From JBFYTX01 sp963739515 (GTDB lineage: Bacteria > Chloroflexota > Dehalococcoidia > Dehalococcoidales > RBG-16-60-22): a DNA stretch of 64,000 nt. Made by a program: the position numbers and the translations under genes. The notes beneath the pieces are model-generated. The model was not told the origin of the DNA, made no database searches, and saw only the letters and a program-made list of their open reading frames with translations. The DNA lies in assembly GCA_963739515.1 (NCBI GenBank), contig CAVUAO010000005.1:62001-126000 (forward strand), read 5' to 3'. Positions 32,577 to 40,026 of this stretch are shown here, piece after piece. Position 1 is the stretch's first letter, and the number at the start of each line of letters is the position of its first letter.

Positions 32577-33782
32577 TTACGTCGTATATTCGGCGTTTAT
32601 TTTGACGTATTCCTCGGAAAGGTCGCAGCCCCAGGCCGTAGCCCCGCCGCGCCCCAGGTGAAGGTTCAGCGCTATAAGTACCTCTTTGCCGTTGAGGTGT
32701 TTCACCACATCCTTTTTCTCGAAAGAGACTGGTTCTCCGCCTTGCACCACGCGCGTCTCGCCGAGATATAGTTCCATCTTTTCCGGCCTGACCGCCGCGC
32801 CGGAGCGCCCTGCCGCCGCCAGCACTCTGCCCCAGTTGGGGTCGCTGCCATGCACCGCTGATTTCACCAGCAAGGAGCTGACAATCGTCCGCGCCGCCAG
32901 CCGGGCGTCCTTAAGACTGGCCGCGCCGCTAACTTTAACTTCTATCAGCTTCGTTGCCCCTTCGCCGTCGCGGGCGCACTCCCGCGCCAGATAGATACAG
33001 ACCTTATTCAGCGCCTGCTGAAAGACCTCCGCCCGGTCGCTGTCTTTAGCGATAGTGTTACCGCCGGCCAGACCGTTCGCCATGATGAGCACCGTATCGT
33101 TGGTGCTGCCGTCTCCGTCGATAGACAGCATGTTGAAAGAGATATCCGCTGCTTTACGCAGCGCCTGGCGCAGGAACGCGGTATCGACGGGTGCATCGGT
33201 GGTCAGGAAACAGAGCAGGGTCGCCAGGTCGGGATGTATCATGCCCGAACCCTTTAACATCCCCCCGATGGTAAAACCTCCCGCTTTTACCGCTATCTCT
33301 TTGGGCACGGTGTCCGTGGTCATAATCGCCCGGGCGAGGTCGTGGCCGCCTTCCGCCGAGAGTACTATCCTGGGTATCGCCCGCCGGATACGTTCCATCG
33401 GCAGTGTTGTGCCGATGACGCCCGTGCTGGCCGCCAGGACTTCCTCCGGCTTGACGCCGGTGTGGCGCGCGGCCAGCGCCGCCATCTCGATAGCGTCCGC
33501 CATGCCCTGTTCCCCGGTACAGGCGTTGGCGCAGCCGCTGTTCATCACCACGGCCCTGGCCATGCCCTTTTTCAGTCGTTGCTGGTTGAGCAGTACCGAC
33601 GCCGCTTTCACTTTATTAGTCGTGAACACCGCCGCCGCGTTACAGGGCACTTTGGATAACAATATGCCGAGGTCGAGCCGGTGCTTGTCTTCATATTTGA
33701 TGCCGGCATTGGTCGCGCCGGCCAGAAATCCCTGTGGCGTCGTTACCCCGCCCGACGACAAAAACTCCAATTTTATTAGCAT
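32577..33782 (-). CDS. argJ: bifunctional ornithine acetyltransferase/N-acetylglutamate synthase
   Basis: 401 residues. Features: VTTPQGFLAGATNAGIK at the N-terminus, NSGCANACTGEQGMADA near 81-97, AASTGVIGTTLPMERI near 115-130 and the autocleavage site KGSGMIHPDLATLLCFLTTD near 183-202, where the Thr becomes the new N-terminus of the beta chain. HGSDPNWGRVLAAAGRSG follows near 312. It recycles the acetyl group from acetylornithine to glutamate. First gene of the operon argJ-argB-argD-hydrolase-argG-argH; argC and argF are not in the window. The ATG at 33782 is preceded by GAGGA with no spacer, so the exact start is uncertain (a TTG at 33770 is possible). Confidence 0.93.
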   Translation of the reverse strand: MLIKLEFLSSGGVTTPQGFLAGATNAGIKYEDKHRLDLGILLSKVPCNAAAVFTTNKVKAASVLLNQQRLKKGMARAVVMNSGCANACTGEQGMADAIEMAALAARHTGVKPEEVLAASTGVIGTTLPMERIRRAIPRIVLSAEGGHDLARAIMTTDTVPKEIAVKAGGFTIGGMLKGSGMIHPDLATLLCFLTTDAPVDTAFLRQALRKAADISFNMLSIDGDGSTNDTVLIMANGLAGGNTIAKDSDRAEVFQQALNKVCIYLARECARDGEGATKLIEVKVSGAASLKDARLAARTIVSSLLVKSAVHGSDPNWGRVLAAAGRSGAAVRPEKMELYLGETRVVQGGEPVSFEKKDVVKHLNGKEVLIALNLHLGRGGATAWGCDLSEEYVKINAEYTT

Positions 33783-33858
33783 TCCTCAAATATATCATAT
33801 TCAGCTTCGGCAGGCAATAATATGTTAATCAGCCCGGCTTGAAACCGCCGCGGGCGAA

Positions 33859-33867
33859 TGCTAAACT
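33859..33867 (+). promoter_or_regulatory. extended -10 promoter of the FAH-family gene, leaderless
   Basis: TGC-TAAACT (33859-33867) is followed by 6 nt and the GTG start at 33874; no ribosome site. Confidence 0.4.
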
Positions 33868-33873
33868 CAGACT

Positions 33874-34632
33874 GTGAAAATACTCAGGTTTGCTATTGGC
33901 GGCAGAATCGAATACGGTGTCCAGGACGGCGATATGATACAGGGTATCGTTGGCGAGCCGTACGAGGAAATACAATTTACCAATAACTATTACCGCCCCA
34001 CCGAAATGAGGCTGCTGCCGCCCTGTTTGCCCTCTAAAATCGTCGCCCTCGGGGTGAACTACCGCAGCCACGGCGAGGAAATGAAAAGCCCCCTCCCCGA
34101 TGAGCCCCTCATCTTTATCAAGCCTTCGACCTCGGTCATCGGCACGGAAGACAATATCGTTTATCCGGAGTCATCGAAGAGGGTCGATTACGAGGGCGAG
34201 CTGGGCGTGGTCATCAAGTCGGTCGCCTGCCGCGTCTCTCAAGAGGAAGCCTTCGACTATATCCTGGGCTATACCTGCGTCAACGACGTCACCGCCCGCG
34301 ACCTCCAGGCTAAGGATAGGCAGTGGACGCGCGCCAAGGGCTTCGATACTTTCTGCCCCCTCGGCCCCTGCATCGAGACCGAGCTCGACCCCTCCGACCT
34401 TGCTTTGGAGACCGTCCTCAACGGCGAAATCAAGCAGCAGACCCGCACCAGCCAGCTCATTTTCCCCGTCGCTGTGCTGGTAAGCTTTATCTCTCACGTC
34501 ATGACCCTGCTCCCCGGCGACGTTATCGCTACCGGCACGCCCGGCGGCATCGGCCCCATGCAGCCGGGCGATATCGTCGAGGTCAAGATCGAGGGCATCG
34601 GCACACTGAGGAATTACGTGGTAAAACAATAA
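33874..34632 (+). CDS. fumarylacetoacetate hydrolase family protein
   Basis: 252 residues from GTG 33874. The C-terminal FAH fold is complete: VALGVNYRSHGEEM near 52-65, DYEGELGVVIK near 107-117 (metal-binding Glu residues), GYTCVNDVTARDLQ near 131-144 and ATGTPGGIGPMQPGD near 222-236. Members hydrolyse or isomerise beta-diketone-type acids such as acylpyruvates or 2-hydroxyhepta-2,4-diene-1,7-dioate. The precise substrate is unknown. It is divergent from argJ and followed 21 nt later by the pyruvate-kinase-C-like gene. Confidence 0.87.
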   Translation: MKILRFAIGGRIEYGVQDGDMIQGIVGEPYEEIQFTNNYYRPTEMRLLPPCLPSKIVALGVNYRSHGEEMKSPLPDEPLIFIKPSTSVIGTEDNIVYPESSKRVDYEGELGVVIKSVACRVSQEEAFDYILGYTCVNDVTARDLQAKDRQWTRAKGFDTFCPLGPCIETELDPSDLALETVLNGEIKQQTRTSQLIFPVAVLVSFISHVMTLLPGDVIATGTPGGIGPMQPGDIVEVKIEGIGTLRNYVVKQ

Positions 34633-34653
34633 AACATCTTAACAAGGAGTCTT

Positions 34654-35233
34654 ATGGAACTGAAAACAACCTATTTTGACAAGCCGGGCGGCGCGGAAAA
34701 TACCGCAAAGACCCTGGCGCTGGCTAAAGCGCGGGCGAAAGAGCTCGGCATCAAGACCGTCATTCTTGCTTCAACGGTCGGCGGCACCGCCGTTAAAGCC
34801 GTCGATGTCTTTAAAGGCTATAAAGTAATCGTGGTCACCCATGTGGCCGGTTTCCGTGACGCCAATACCCAGGAGTTCACTGAAGAAAACCGGAAAATCG
34901 TGGAAGATAAAGGCGGCATTATCCTGACCGCCGCCCACGCCTTCGGCGGCATCCACCGCGCCCTGAGTGCCGCCCGGCGGGCCGCCTGCCCCTTCTTCGG
35001 CTATCGGCGATGTCGTCGCCATGACCCTCCGGATGTTCGGGCAGGGCATGAAGGTCGCCTGTGAAATCGCCGCCATGGCCGCCGATGCCGGTCTAGTCCG
35101 CACCGACGAAGAGGTCATTGCCATCGGCGGCACGGGCCGCGGCGCGGATACCGCTTTGGTCCTCCAGCCGGAATGTACTCACCGCTTTTTCGGTCTCAAG
35201 GTCAAAGAAATTATCTGCAAGCCGCGTCTCTAG
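34654..35233 (+). pseudogene. pyruvate kinase alpha/beta (C-terminal)-domain protein, broken by a +1 frameshift
   Basis: The first frame (from ATG 34654, AAGGAG upstream) encodes ENTAKTLALAKARAKELG, VILASTVGGTAVKAVDVF and ILTAAHAFGGIHRALS, then turns into nonsense and stops at 35064. The next frame continues the same protein from about 34967 (SSAIGDVVAMTLRMFGQGMK, AADAGLVRTDEEVIAIGGTG, RGADTALVLQPE) to 35233. Joined, they would give about 192 residues, the usual size of stand-alone pyruvate-kinase-C-like proteins. The shift is equivalent to one extra base within about 34955-34995, a GC-rich tract. It could be an assembly error, a real mutation or, less likely, programmed frameshifting. Confidence 0.7.
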
Positions 35234-35248
35234 CGTCGGTGAGGAAAA

Positions 35249-35800
35249 ATGCATCATACTCTTAGGTTCTATAGCGGCAACCGCCGGATTGTCTTGCGGT
35301 TCTATATGTTCTTTGCCCGCTTCACCCGGCTCCCCCTGCTGGGTCGGCTGGCCAGGTGGCTGGCTAACACTTACGGGCGCAGCCTTCACCGGGCTTATTT
35401 GCTGACGCCGGCCGAAGCGGCCGACCTGGTCGCTGCCGCCGAGGGGGTGGCTCTGGCCAAGTGCGATTGCCGCCGGACCTTTAAAAAGTGCGACCATCCC
35501 ATTGACGCGGAGATATTGCTCGGCCCCACGCGCCATGTCGTTCAGGAAGCGATGGGGAAAGATGCGCGGGAAATAACCCGTGAACAAGCCGGGGAAATCC
35601 TGCGCGAGAACCAGCGGCGCGGGCTGATTTTCACTATCATCAAGTGCCGCGGCGACTTTTTTGCGATATGCAGTTGCTGCTCCTGCTGCTGCGTGCCGCT
35701 GCGGCTCAGCAAGCAGTATGGTATCGGCGAAGCGCTCGTCCGGCACGCGGATATTGTGAAAGAGTACCGGGAGTTCCAGTCGGCCTATAAGGGCGATTAA
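35249..35800 (+). CDS. cysteine-rich putative iron-sulfur protein
   Basis: 183 residues with GGTGAGGAAAA before the ATG. The N-terminal 50 residues are basic and amphipathic (FARFTRLPLLGRLARWLANT). Two cysteine blocks follow: ALAKCDCRRTFKKCDHP near 69-85 and IIKCRGDFFAICSCCSCCCV near 135-154, giving at least nine Cys in a pattern (CxC..C / C..CxCCxCCC) seen in uncharacterised Fe-S or metal-binding proteins of anaerobes. I infer cluster binding; no function is known. It overlaps the convergent hydrolase by 4 nt. Confidence 0.65.
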   Translation: MHHTLRFYSGNRRIVLRFYMFFARFTRLPLLGRLARWLANTYGRSLHRAYLLTPAEAADLVAAAEGVALAKCDCRRTFKKCDHPIDAEILLGPTRHVVQEAMGKDAREITREQAGEILRENQRRGLIFTIIKCRGDFFAICSCCSCCCVPLRLSKQYGIGEALVRHADIVKEYREFQSAYKGD

Positions 35801-36588
35801 CCCAGGAATCCGGAGACGGTGCTGGAGAATTGCTTGAGTTCGTCCCGGTGGACGTTGTGGCCGACGTTTTCGAAGACCTTCACCTGGCAGTCGGGAATGA
35901 CCTCCGCCGCCTGGTAGGCCTGCCGCACCGGCACGATGGGGTCTTTAGCCCCCCACACCAGCAGCGTCGGCACCGCTACCTCGGCGAGCCGGTCCTTGAG
36001 AACCAGGGATTGCTGTGTGAACGTGGTGATGTTGCCGCCCACCGTCATGCTGCCGGTTGACAGCGGCATGATGAACTCGGCGGGGTTCAGGTGCTCGACC
36101 AGCCACTTAACGCTTTTCAGCAGCGCTATGGTCATCACCCCCACCGACCGCACTAAAGCCGGGATCGAGAACAGCCTGACCCAGAAAGCGATTTCCCTCC
36201 CCAGGCACAGACTGCTCACCAGCACCAGCTTCTTGATTTTCTGCGGCGATTTTAAGGTATAGTCGAGGGCGATGCCGCCTCCCAATGAATGTCCCACGAG
36301 GTTGAATTTCTCCAGCCCCAGGTTGCTGGCGAAGCTGCCGAGGAACGTGGAAAGCTCGTGGACATAGTAGTCGCCGGCCAGCGGCTGGCTGCCCCCGTAG
36401 CCCGGCAGGTCCGGGGCGTATACGGTATATTTCTCCGAGAGTTCGGAGATATTTTTCCACCAGCTGCGGGCGTCCCCGCCTCCCCCGTGGATGACCACCA
36501 GCGGCTCTCCCTTTCCGGCGGTGTAATAATGGACGTCGCGTCCGTCGACCTTGATGGTCTTGCCCTGTATATTATCGGTGCTTGTCAT
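35797..36588 (-). CDS. alpha/beta hydrolase
   Basis: 263 residues: LVVIHGGGGDARSWWKNISE near 31-50 (oxyanion HGGG), YAPDLPGYGGSQPL near 56-69, the nucleophile elbow NLVGHSLGGGIALDYTL near 95-111, the acid VWGAKDPIVPVRQAY near 209-223, and the catalytic His in ENVGHNVHRDEL near 239-250. It is closest to meta-cleavage-product hydrolases and haloperoxidase-like esterases. Substrate unknown. Confidence 0.82.
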   Translation of the reverse strand: MTSTDNIQGKTIKVDGRDVHYYTAGKGEPLVVIHGGGGDARSWWKNISELSEKYTVYAPDLPGYGGSQPLAGDYYVHELSTFLGSFASNLGLEKFNLVGHSLGGGIALDYTLKSPQKIKKLVLVSSLCLGREIAFWVRLFSIPALVRSVGVMTIALLKSVKWLVEHLNPAEFIMPLSTGSMTVGGNITTFTQQSLVLKDRLAEVAVPTLLVWGAKDPIVPVRQAYQAAEVIPDCQVKVFENVGHNVHRDELKQFSSTVSGFLG

Positions 36589-36931
36589 TTAAAATATCTT
36601 CTTTCTAGAAAGCCAACATCTGTAATTTTATCGGTAGCATGATACAGGCGTGTCACATGTGCCATTTGAAACACTACGAAAAAGTCACAGTATTTACTCT
36701 CACTATATATAACGCTTAAGGGTAGCTCGGAGTTACCTCGGTCTCTCACTAGATTGTAACATCGCCCGGTCTCCGGGGCGCAACGGCTTTACCCCTTACT
36801 TTGGTGGGATGTTGCCATGTATCTTGGTATGCCTATCTCTATCTTAAGGAGAAAATGTTAAGTATTTGTTAATAAAAACGGAGAGGGGCGAAATGCCCCT
36901 CCCCATGATTGATTCAGCTATTTAGCTGGCT
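36589..36931. other. 343 nt spacer without a gene
   Basis: The spacer holds the terminator at 36883-36901 and otherwise no convincing coding sequence. A five-codon ATG-TTA-AGT-ATT-TGT-TAA minigene with AAGGAG in front lies at about 36857-36874 (+), but no gene follows it. A CGCCCGGTCTCCGGGGCG segment near 36765-36782 can form a short hairpin. It shares CATGTATCTTGGTAT (about 36817) with the promoter region at 55759. Confidence 0.4.
36876..36901 (-). terminator. intrinsic terminator after the cyclase gene
   Basis: GAGGGGC (36883-36889), loop GAAAT, GCCCCTC (36895-36901). Reading the minus strand, the stem is followed by TCTCCG and then TTTTTATT (36879-36872). It is a variant of the dispersed GAGGGGC palindrome. 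Confidence 0.65.
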
Positions 36932-37594
36932 CTACTTTTTGAGCGGCCGCAAGATGGCGCGGCAGGGACCGGCGTCGCCGTTCCACATTAGCAGCGGCAG
37001 GCACAACAGCTCGTACTCGCCGGGCGGCACGCCGTTCAGGGCGCAGTCCTCCAGCACGTAAATGCCGGCGCCGAGCAGCGCCGTGTGCGTCTTGCCGATG
37101 TTTTCCGGCCGTTTGTAGGAGCCGATGGTGATAAAGTCGATGCCGACCAGCCGGACGCCGACTTCCACGAGGTAATCGGCCGCGCTTTCGTCCAGGTAGC
37201 AGTAGTCGTCGTTGAACTTTTCGGCCTCGTAGCCCGCCGGCGAGTTGCGGGTCTTGAAGAGCACGCGCTCACCCTTTTTGATGTGGTATTTTTTAATCTC
37301 GGCGGCTTTAATGCTTTCCCTGTCTTTTATGGCGATGACGCGCGCCTGCCCGATGGTCGCGTCCAGCGGCATGTCGCTGATGGTCGAGCCGCCCTCGATA
37401 AAGTGCAGGGGCGAGTCGATGTGCGTGCCGGTGTGCGAAATAATCTCCAGCATGGACATGGTTACCTTGGAGCCGAGGGCGCGGTCACTGAAGCGGTAAA
37501 TTTTAGGCGGGACGGGGTCGGTGGGGAAATAGACCATGCCCTGCTTGAGCGGGACGGAGATATCGTACCAGCCCCGGGGTACTTTAACAGCCAT
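36932..37594 (-). CDS. cyclase family protein (kynurenine formamidase-like metal hydrolase)
   Basis: 220 residues. The family signature HTGTHIDSPLHFIEGG (near 55-70), with the H-x-G-T-H-x-D-x-P-x-H zinc or manganese ligands, is intact. The start DISVPLKQGMVYFPTDP and the C-terminal ALNGVPPGEYELLCLPL also fit. Members include kynurenine formamidase, isatin hydrolase and polyketide-type cyclases; the substrate is not predictable. AAGGAGG precedes the ATG. Confidence 0.87.
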   Translation of the reverse strand: MAVKVPRGWYDISVPLKQGMVYFPTDPVPPKIYRFSDRALGSKVTMSMLEIISHTGTHIDSPLHFIEGGSTISDMPLDATIGQARVIAIKDRESIKAAEIKKYHIKKGERVLFKTRNSPAGYEAEKFNDDYCYLDESAADYLVEVGVRLVGIDFITIGSYKRPENIGKTHTALLGAGIYVLEDCALNGVPPGEYELLCLPLLMWNGDAGPCRAILRPLKK

Positions 37595-37668
37595 GAGAAG
37601 CCTCCTTATTAACGATTAATTTTCCTTAAGGATAAGGTAAGGCTATATCTTGCGTCAAGGATAGCGAC

Positions 37669-38160
37669 TTATTCTTTTTTCTTAAACTGGTATTCTCCGG
37701 GCATCTGGCTGGTCGGGACTCCCGCCACGACGGATTTCGCCCACGCGGCGGCCCTTTCCATTTCCCCTTCCACCAGCGGGCCCTTGGTGCTTTTGACGAA
37801 AAATCCCTGGGGCTGTGTGGTGCTGTTGCCGCCTTTGGCTTTAACGGCCGCCTCGATGCGCGGTGCCGCGTAACCGAACACCTTGGTGAAGACGTTCTTG
37901 AGCCTGGTATCGAAAGCGGCCAGGCGTTTTTCTTTTAGTGCTTCCGCCGGGAGGTTATCGAGGAAAGCTTTAATTGCGACGGTTTGCCGTCCTCCCTGGG
38001 TGGGCGAACCGATGAGTATAAAGTAGTAAGGGGCTAAATCCCCGACCTTGACCTCCCCTACCTTGACCACTTTAGCCTCCGCCCCTAATGCCCCGCCAAT
38101 GGCTTTGGCGATTTGCTCCGTGTTGCCGAACTTTGAATCATAGATGACAATAGCTTTCAT
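37669..38160 (-). CDS. flavodoxin domain protein
   Basis: 163 residues from the ATG at 38158-38160, chosen because GGAGG lies 9 nt upstream; an in-frame start further upstream (38205) lacks support. AIVIYDSKFGNTEQIAKAIG is the FMN phosphate-binding loop, and FILIGSPTQGGRQT (near 55-68) is the second flavin loop. The tail contains FFVKSTKGPLVEGEMERA. It is a small cytoplasmic FMN electron carrier or a quinone/nitro-reductase-like protein, with a role in anaerobic electron transfer inferred. Confidence 0.82.
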   Translation of the reverse strand: MKAIVIYDSKFGNTEQIAKAIGGALGAEAKVVKVGEVKVGDLAPYYFILIGSPTQGGRQTVAIKAFLDNLPAEALKEKRLAAFDTRLKNVFTKVFGYAAPRIEAAVKAKGGNSTTQPQGFFVKSTKGPLVEGEMERAAAWAKSVVAGVPTSQMPGEYQFKKKE

Positions 38161-38205
38161 AAGTAAGAACCTCCGTTTAAAGAGAGATAATTTAGTGTAC
38201 TCCAA

Positions 38206-38752
38206 AACAGGAAAAGAGACAAACGTTTTTGCTCTGGTAACCTATCCCCCTTTTATCCCCTCCCCCCTTTTTTCCTGTCATTCTGAGCGCTCGCCCTGAG
38301 CTTGTCGAAGGGCAGCGAAGAATCCGTTATTAGTAACCTATCCCCCTGCCCCCTTCCCTTCGGATTAAGGGAAGGGGGTATAAAAAAAGAGGGGCTAACG
38401 CCCCTCTTAAACACCCCGAATATAAACGGATAAAAATAATGTCAAATGCCTCGTTTGATCTTTCCCTCCTTCGTAAGGAGGGACCAAGGGAGAATTAAAC
38501 CTCCTCCGCCCCTCTTAAACACCCCGCTTACTTAATGTCATTTCAGCGAAAGCTGGAATCCAGACCGTTAACTTCTCTCCCCTTGTGGGAGAGACAAGAG
38601 TGAGGGGTGAGCGCGCTTCGCGCGCCCCCACACTTTTTTCCCCTTCGCTCGGAAAGGGACATATGGATAGGACTTGATAGGCGGGAGTATAATTTGTGTA
38701 AAGAATATACCAGTGAGGCTTGGGGGGTTAGGGCTTATTAATAGCAGGTATC
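38206..38752. repeat. repeat-filled spacer of about 540 nt
   Basis: No gene. It contains, in order: a TCATTCTGAGCG...AGCGAAGAATCC element (38277-38327) with a nested CCCTGAGCTTGTCGAAGGG (38294-38312); a perfect 12 bp stem CCCCCTTCCCTT/AAGGGAAGGGGG (38349-38360, 38367-38378); an AGAGGGGC-TAAC-GCCCCTCT palindrome (38388-38407) followed by TTAAACACCCC; a second half-copy CGCCCCTCTTAAACACCCC near 38509-38526; and a GCGCGCTTCGCGCGC hairpin near 38610-38626. Related elements recur at 20.6, 47.9, 55.5 and 60.4 kb. Confidence 0.75.
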
Positions 38753-38956
38753 TTATTTTTTACGAAGTAAATAAATGCCGCCAAGAAAAACCACAAAGCC
38801 GACGATACCAACCACCCAAAAGGAAGCTGAATTAGCATGTCCACCAAATAATGAAGTGGCAATTCCGGATTGGATGCCACCAAAGAATGAACCAAGCATG
38901 AGGAGACCGCCAACAATGACTAAACCAATAGACAACAGGAACTTAAGGAATCCCAT
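38753..38956 (-). CDS. small two-helix membrane protein
   Basis: 67 residues. The ATG is preceded by AAGGAGGGA, a strong ribosome site. Two hydrophobic segments, FLLSIGLVIVGGLLMLGSFF and ASFWVVGIVGFVVFLGGIYL, flank a short loop, and the protein ends in LLRKK. Not recognised as a named family. Other frames over the same bases lack a ribosome site. Confidence 0.6.
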   Translation of the reverse strand: MGFLKFLLSIGLVIVGGLLMLGSFFGGIQSGIATSLFGGHANSASFWVVGIVGFVVFLGGIYLLRKK

Positions 38957-39027
38957 AACATTCCCTCCTTAATTATTTGGTATTTTTTTACTTGGTTTTT
39001 GTATCTTGTTTCTTGTATCTTCCCCCC

Positions 39028-39633
39028 TCACTTCGTATGCGTCCCAAAACTTCCCGGTCCTCCCACAAACTCCGCCGGATACTTAAAATTCATTTTCACC
39101 AGCGCCACCATCTGCTTCCCCAGGTCGTCCAGGGCTTTGAGGCACTTGGGCATCTTCGCCAGCTCCTCGGGACTGCCGACGTACGCCGAGACCTGGTTGG
39201 CGGGCAGCATCCGCCGCTGCACGATGAAGTAGGTCAGGTCTTTTAAAACGTTCCCCATCCCCAGGCTGCCGCAGGAGGTCACCGCCCCGCAGACTTTATT
39301 GTTGTAGTTATGCTCCGTGCCGTGGAAGGCAATCGAGCGGTCGATGACCGCTTTCGCCTGGGCGGTCATGCCCCAGAAATATACCGGCGTCCCCAGGATT
39401 AAGCCGTCCGCCCCCATTATCTTCTCGAAGAGCTCCGGCGCGTCGTCCTCGATGTGGCATTTGCCCGTCTTCATGCAGCCCCAGCAGCCGTCGCAGGGCT
39501 GGATGTTCTTCCCGGCGATGCTGTAAAGCTCGACTTCCGCCCCCTCTTGCCGCGCCGCCTCCAGCGCGCGAGTAAGCATGGCGACGGTGTTGCCTTTGGC
39601 CCGCGGACTGAACGATACGCCCAGAATTTTCAT
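39028..39633 (-). CDS. NADPH-dependent FMN reductase / iron-sulfur flavoprotein family
   Basis: 201 residues from ATG 39633, with GGAG 6 nt upstream. KILGVSFSPRAKGNTVAML is the flavin phosphate loop. The compact CDGCWGCMKTGKC motif near 47-59 is the cysteine cluster of iron-sulfur flavoproteins (Isf) and related reductases. GTPVYFWGMTAQAKAVIDRS follows near 82-101. It probably transfers electrons between a [4Fe-4S] cluster and FMN. A TGATATACT promoter lies upstream. Confidence 0.85.
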   Translation of the reverse strand: MKILGVSFSPRAKGNTVAMLTRALEAARQEGAEVELYSIAGKNIQPCDGCWGCMKTGKCHIEDDAPELFEKIMGADGLILGTPVYFWGMTAQAKAVIDRSIAFHGTEHNYNNKVCGAVTSCGSLGMGNVLKDLTYFIVQRRMLPANQVSAYVGSPEELAKMPKCLKALDDLGKQMVALVKMNFKYPAEFVGGPGSFGTHTK

Positions 39634-39666
39634 CAATATCTCCTTTGGTATTTTTTCTCTCGTGAT

Positions 39667-39675
39667 AGTATATCA
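39667..39675 (-). promoter_or_regulatory. extended -10 promoter of the FMN reductase gene
   Basis: Minus-strand TGA-TATACT (39675-39667) lies about 33 nt before the ATG; the AAAGGAGA ribosome site lies between. Confidence 0.45.
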
Positions 39676-39780
39676 CTTTCCCCCGCGGACGGTGACATGA
39701 TTGTATTGCTTATCGGGACCCTGCGACGTAAGATAAAGCGTCGTCGGAAAAAGTCCGTTCATCCTGAGCTTGTCGAAGGA

Positions 39781-39958
39781 CTTACCATAAATCGAAAAAC
39801 GAATACCCCGGTTTTGAAGCTGGACTTAACATATAACGAAAAACGAATACCCGGAAAAATGAAGCTAACTTTACATATTCTAAAAACGAATGCTAGCTAC
39901 GAAATTCCTAAATTTAGCTACGAAACGGCGAAAAAAAATTTTGAAAAACGAATAATAT
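39781..39958 (+). repeat. dispersed repeat, copy A (tandem 43-44 nt units)
   Basis: Begins CTTACCATAAATCGAAAAAC and contains the core (A)TCxAAAAACGAAT at 39791, 39835, 39878 and 39940. The first three are spaced 44 and 43 nt. Intervening sequence includes AGCTGGACTTAACAT- and AGCTAACTTTACAT-type segments, then GCTAGCTACGAAATT. The same order of elements occurs inverted at 46543-46725. A CCTGAGCTTGTCGAAGGA element abuts its left end (39763-39780). The repeat is non-coding, and the units are too degenerate and few for a CRISPR. Confidence 0.8.
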
Positions 39959-39962
39959 CCCG

Positions 39963-39997
39963 AAAAAAGGAGAGCCCCGGTTATTCTCGGGGCTCTC
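39963..39997 (-). terminator. intrinsic terminator of the SDR-SDR-selenoprotein operon
   Basis: A perfect 10 bp stem GAGAGCCCCG (39970-39979) / CGGGGCTCTC (39988-39997) with an 8 nt loop. On the minus strand it is followed by CC and six T (39968-39963). It lies 30 nt past the selenoprotein stop. Confidence 0.85.
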
Positions 39998-40026
39998 GTG
40001 AGCACTTTGACAATCTATTTATCGCG

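Noticed and set aside
36857..36874. Five-codon minigene with strong ribosome site as a leader peptide
   Set aside because: No plus-strand gene follows; the spacer ends with the terminator of the minus-strand cyclase gene.
38728..38972. Alternative small frames on both strands over 38753-38956
   Set aside because: Only the 38753-38956 frame has an AAGGAGGGA site and a coherent two-helix membrane profile.
39781..39958. Regularly spaced repeats as a possible CRISPR array
   Set aside because: Only 3-4 degenerate units, the sequence between cores is itself repeated and not unique, and no cas genes are present.
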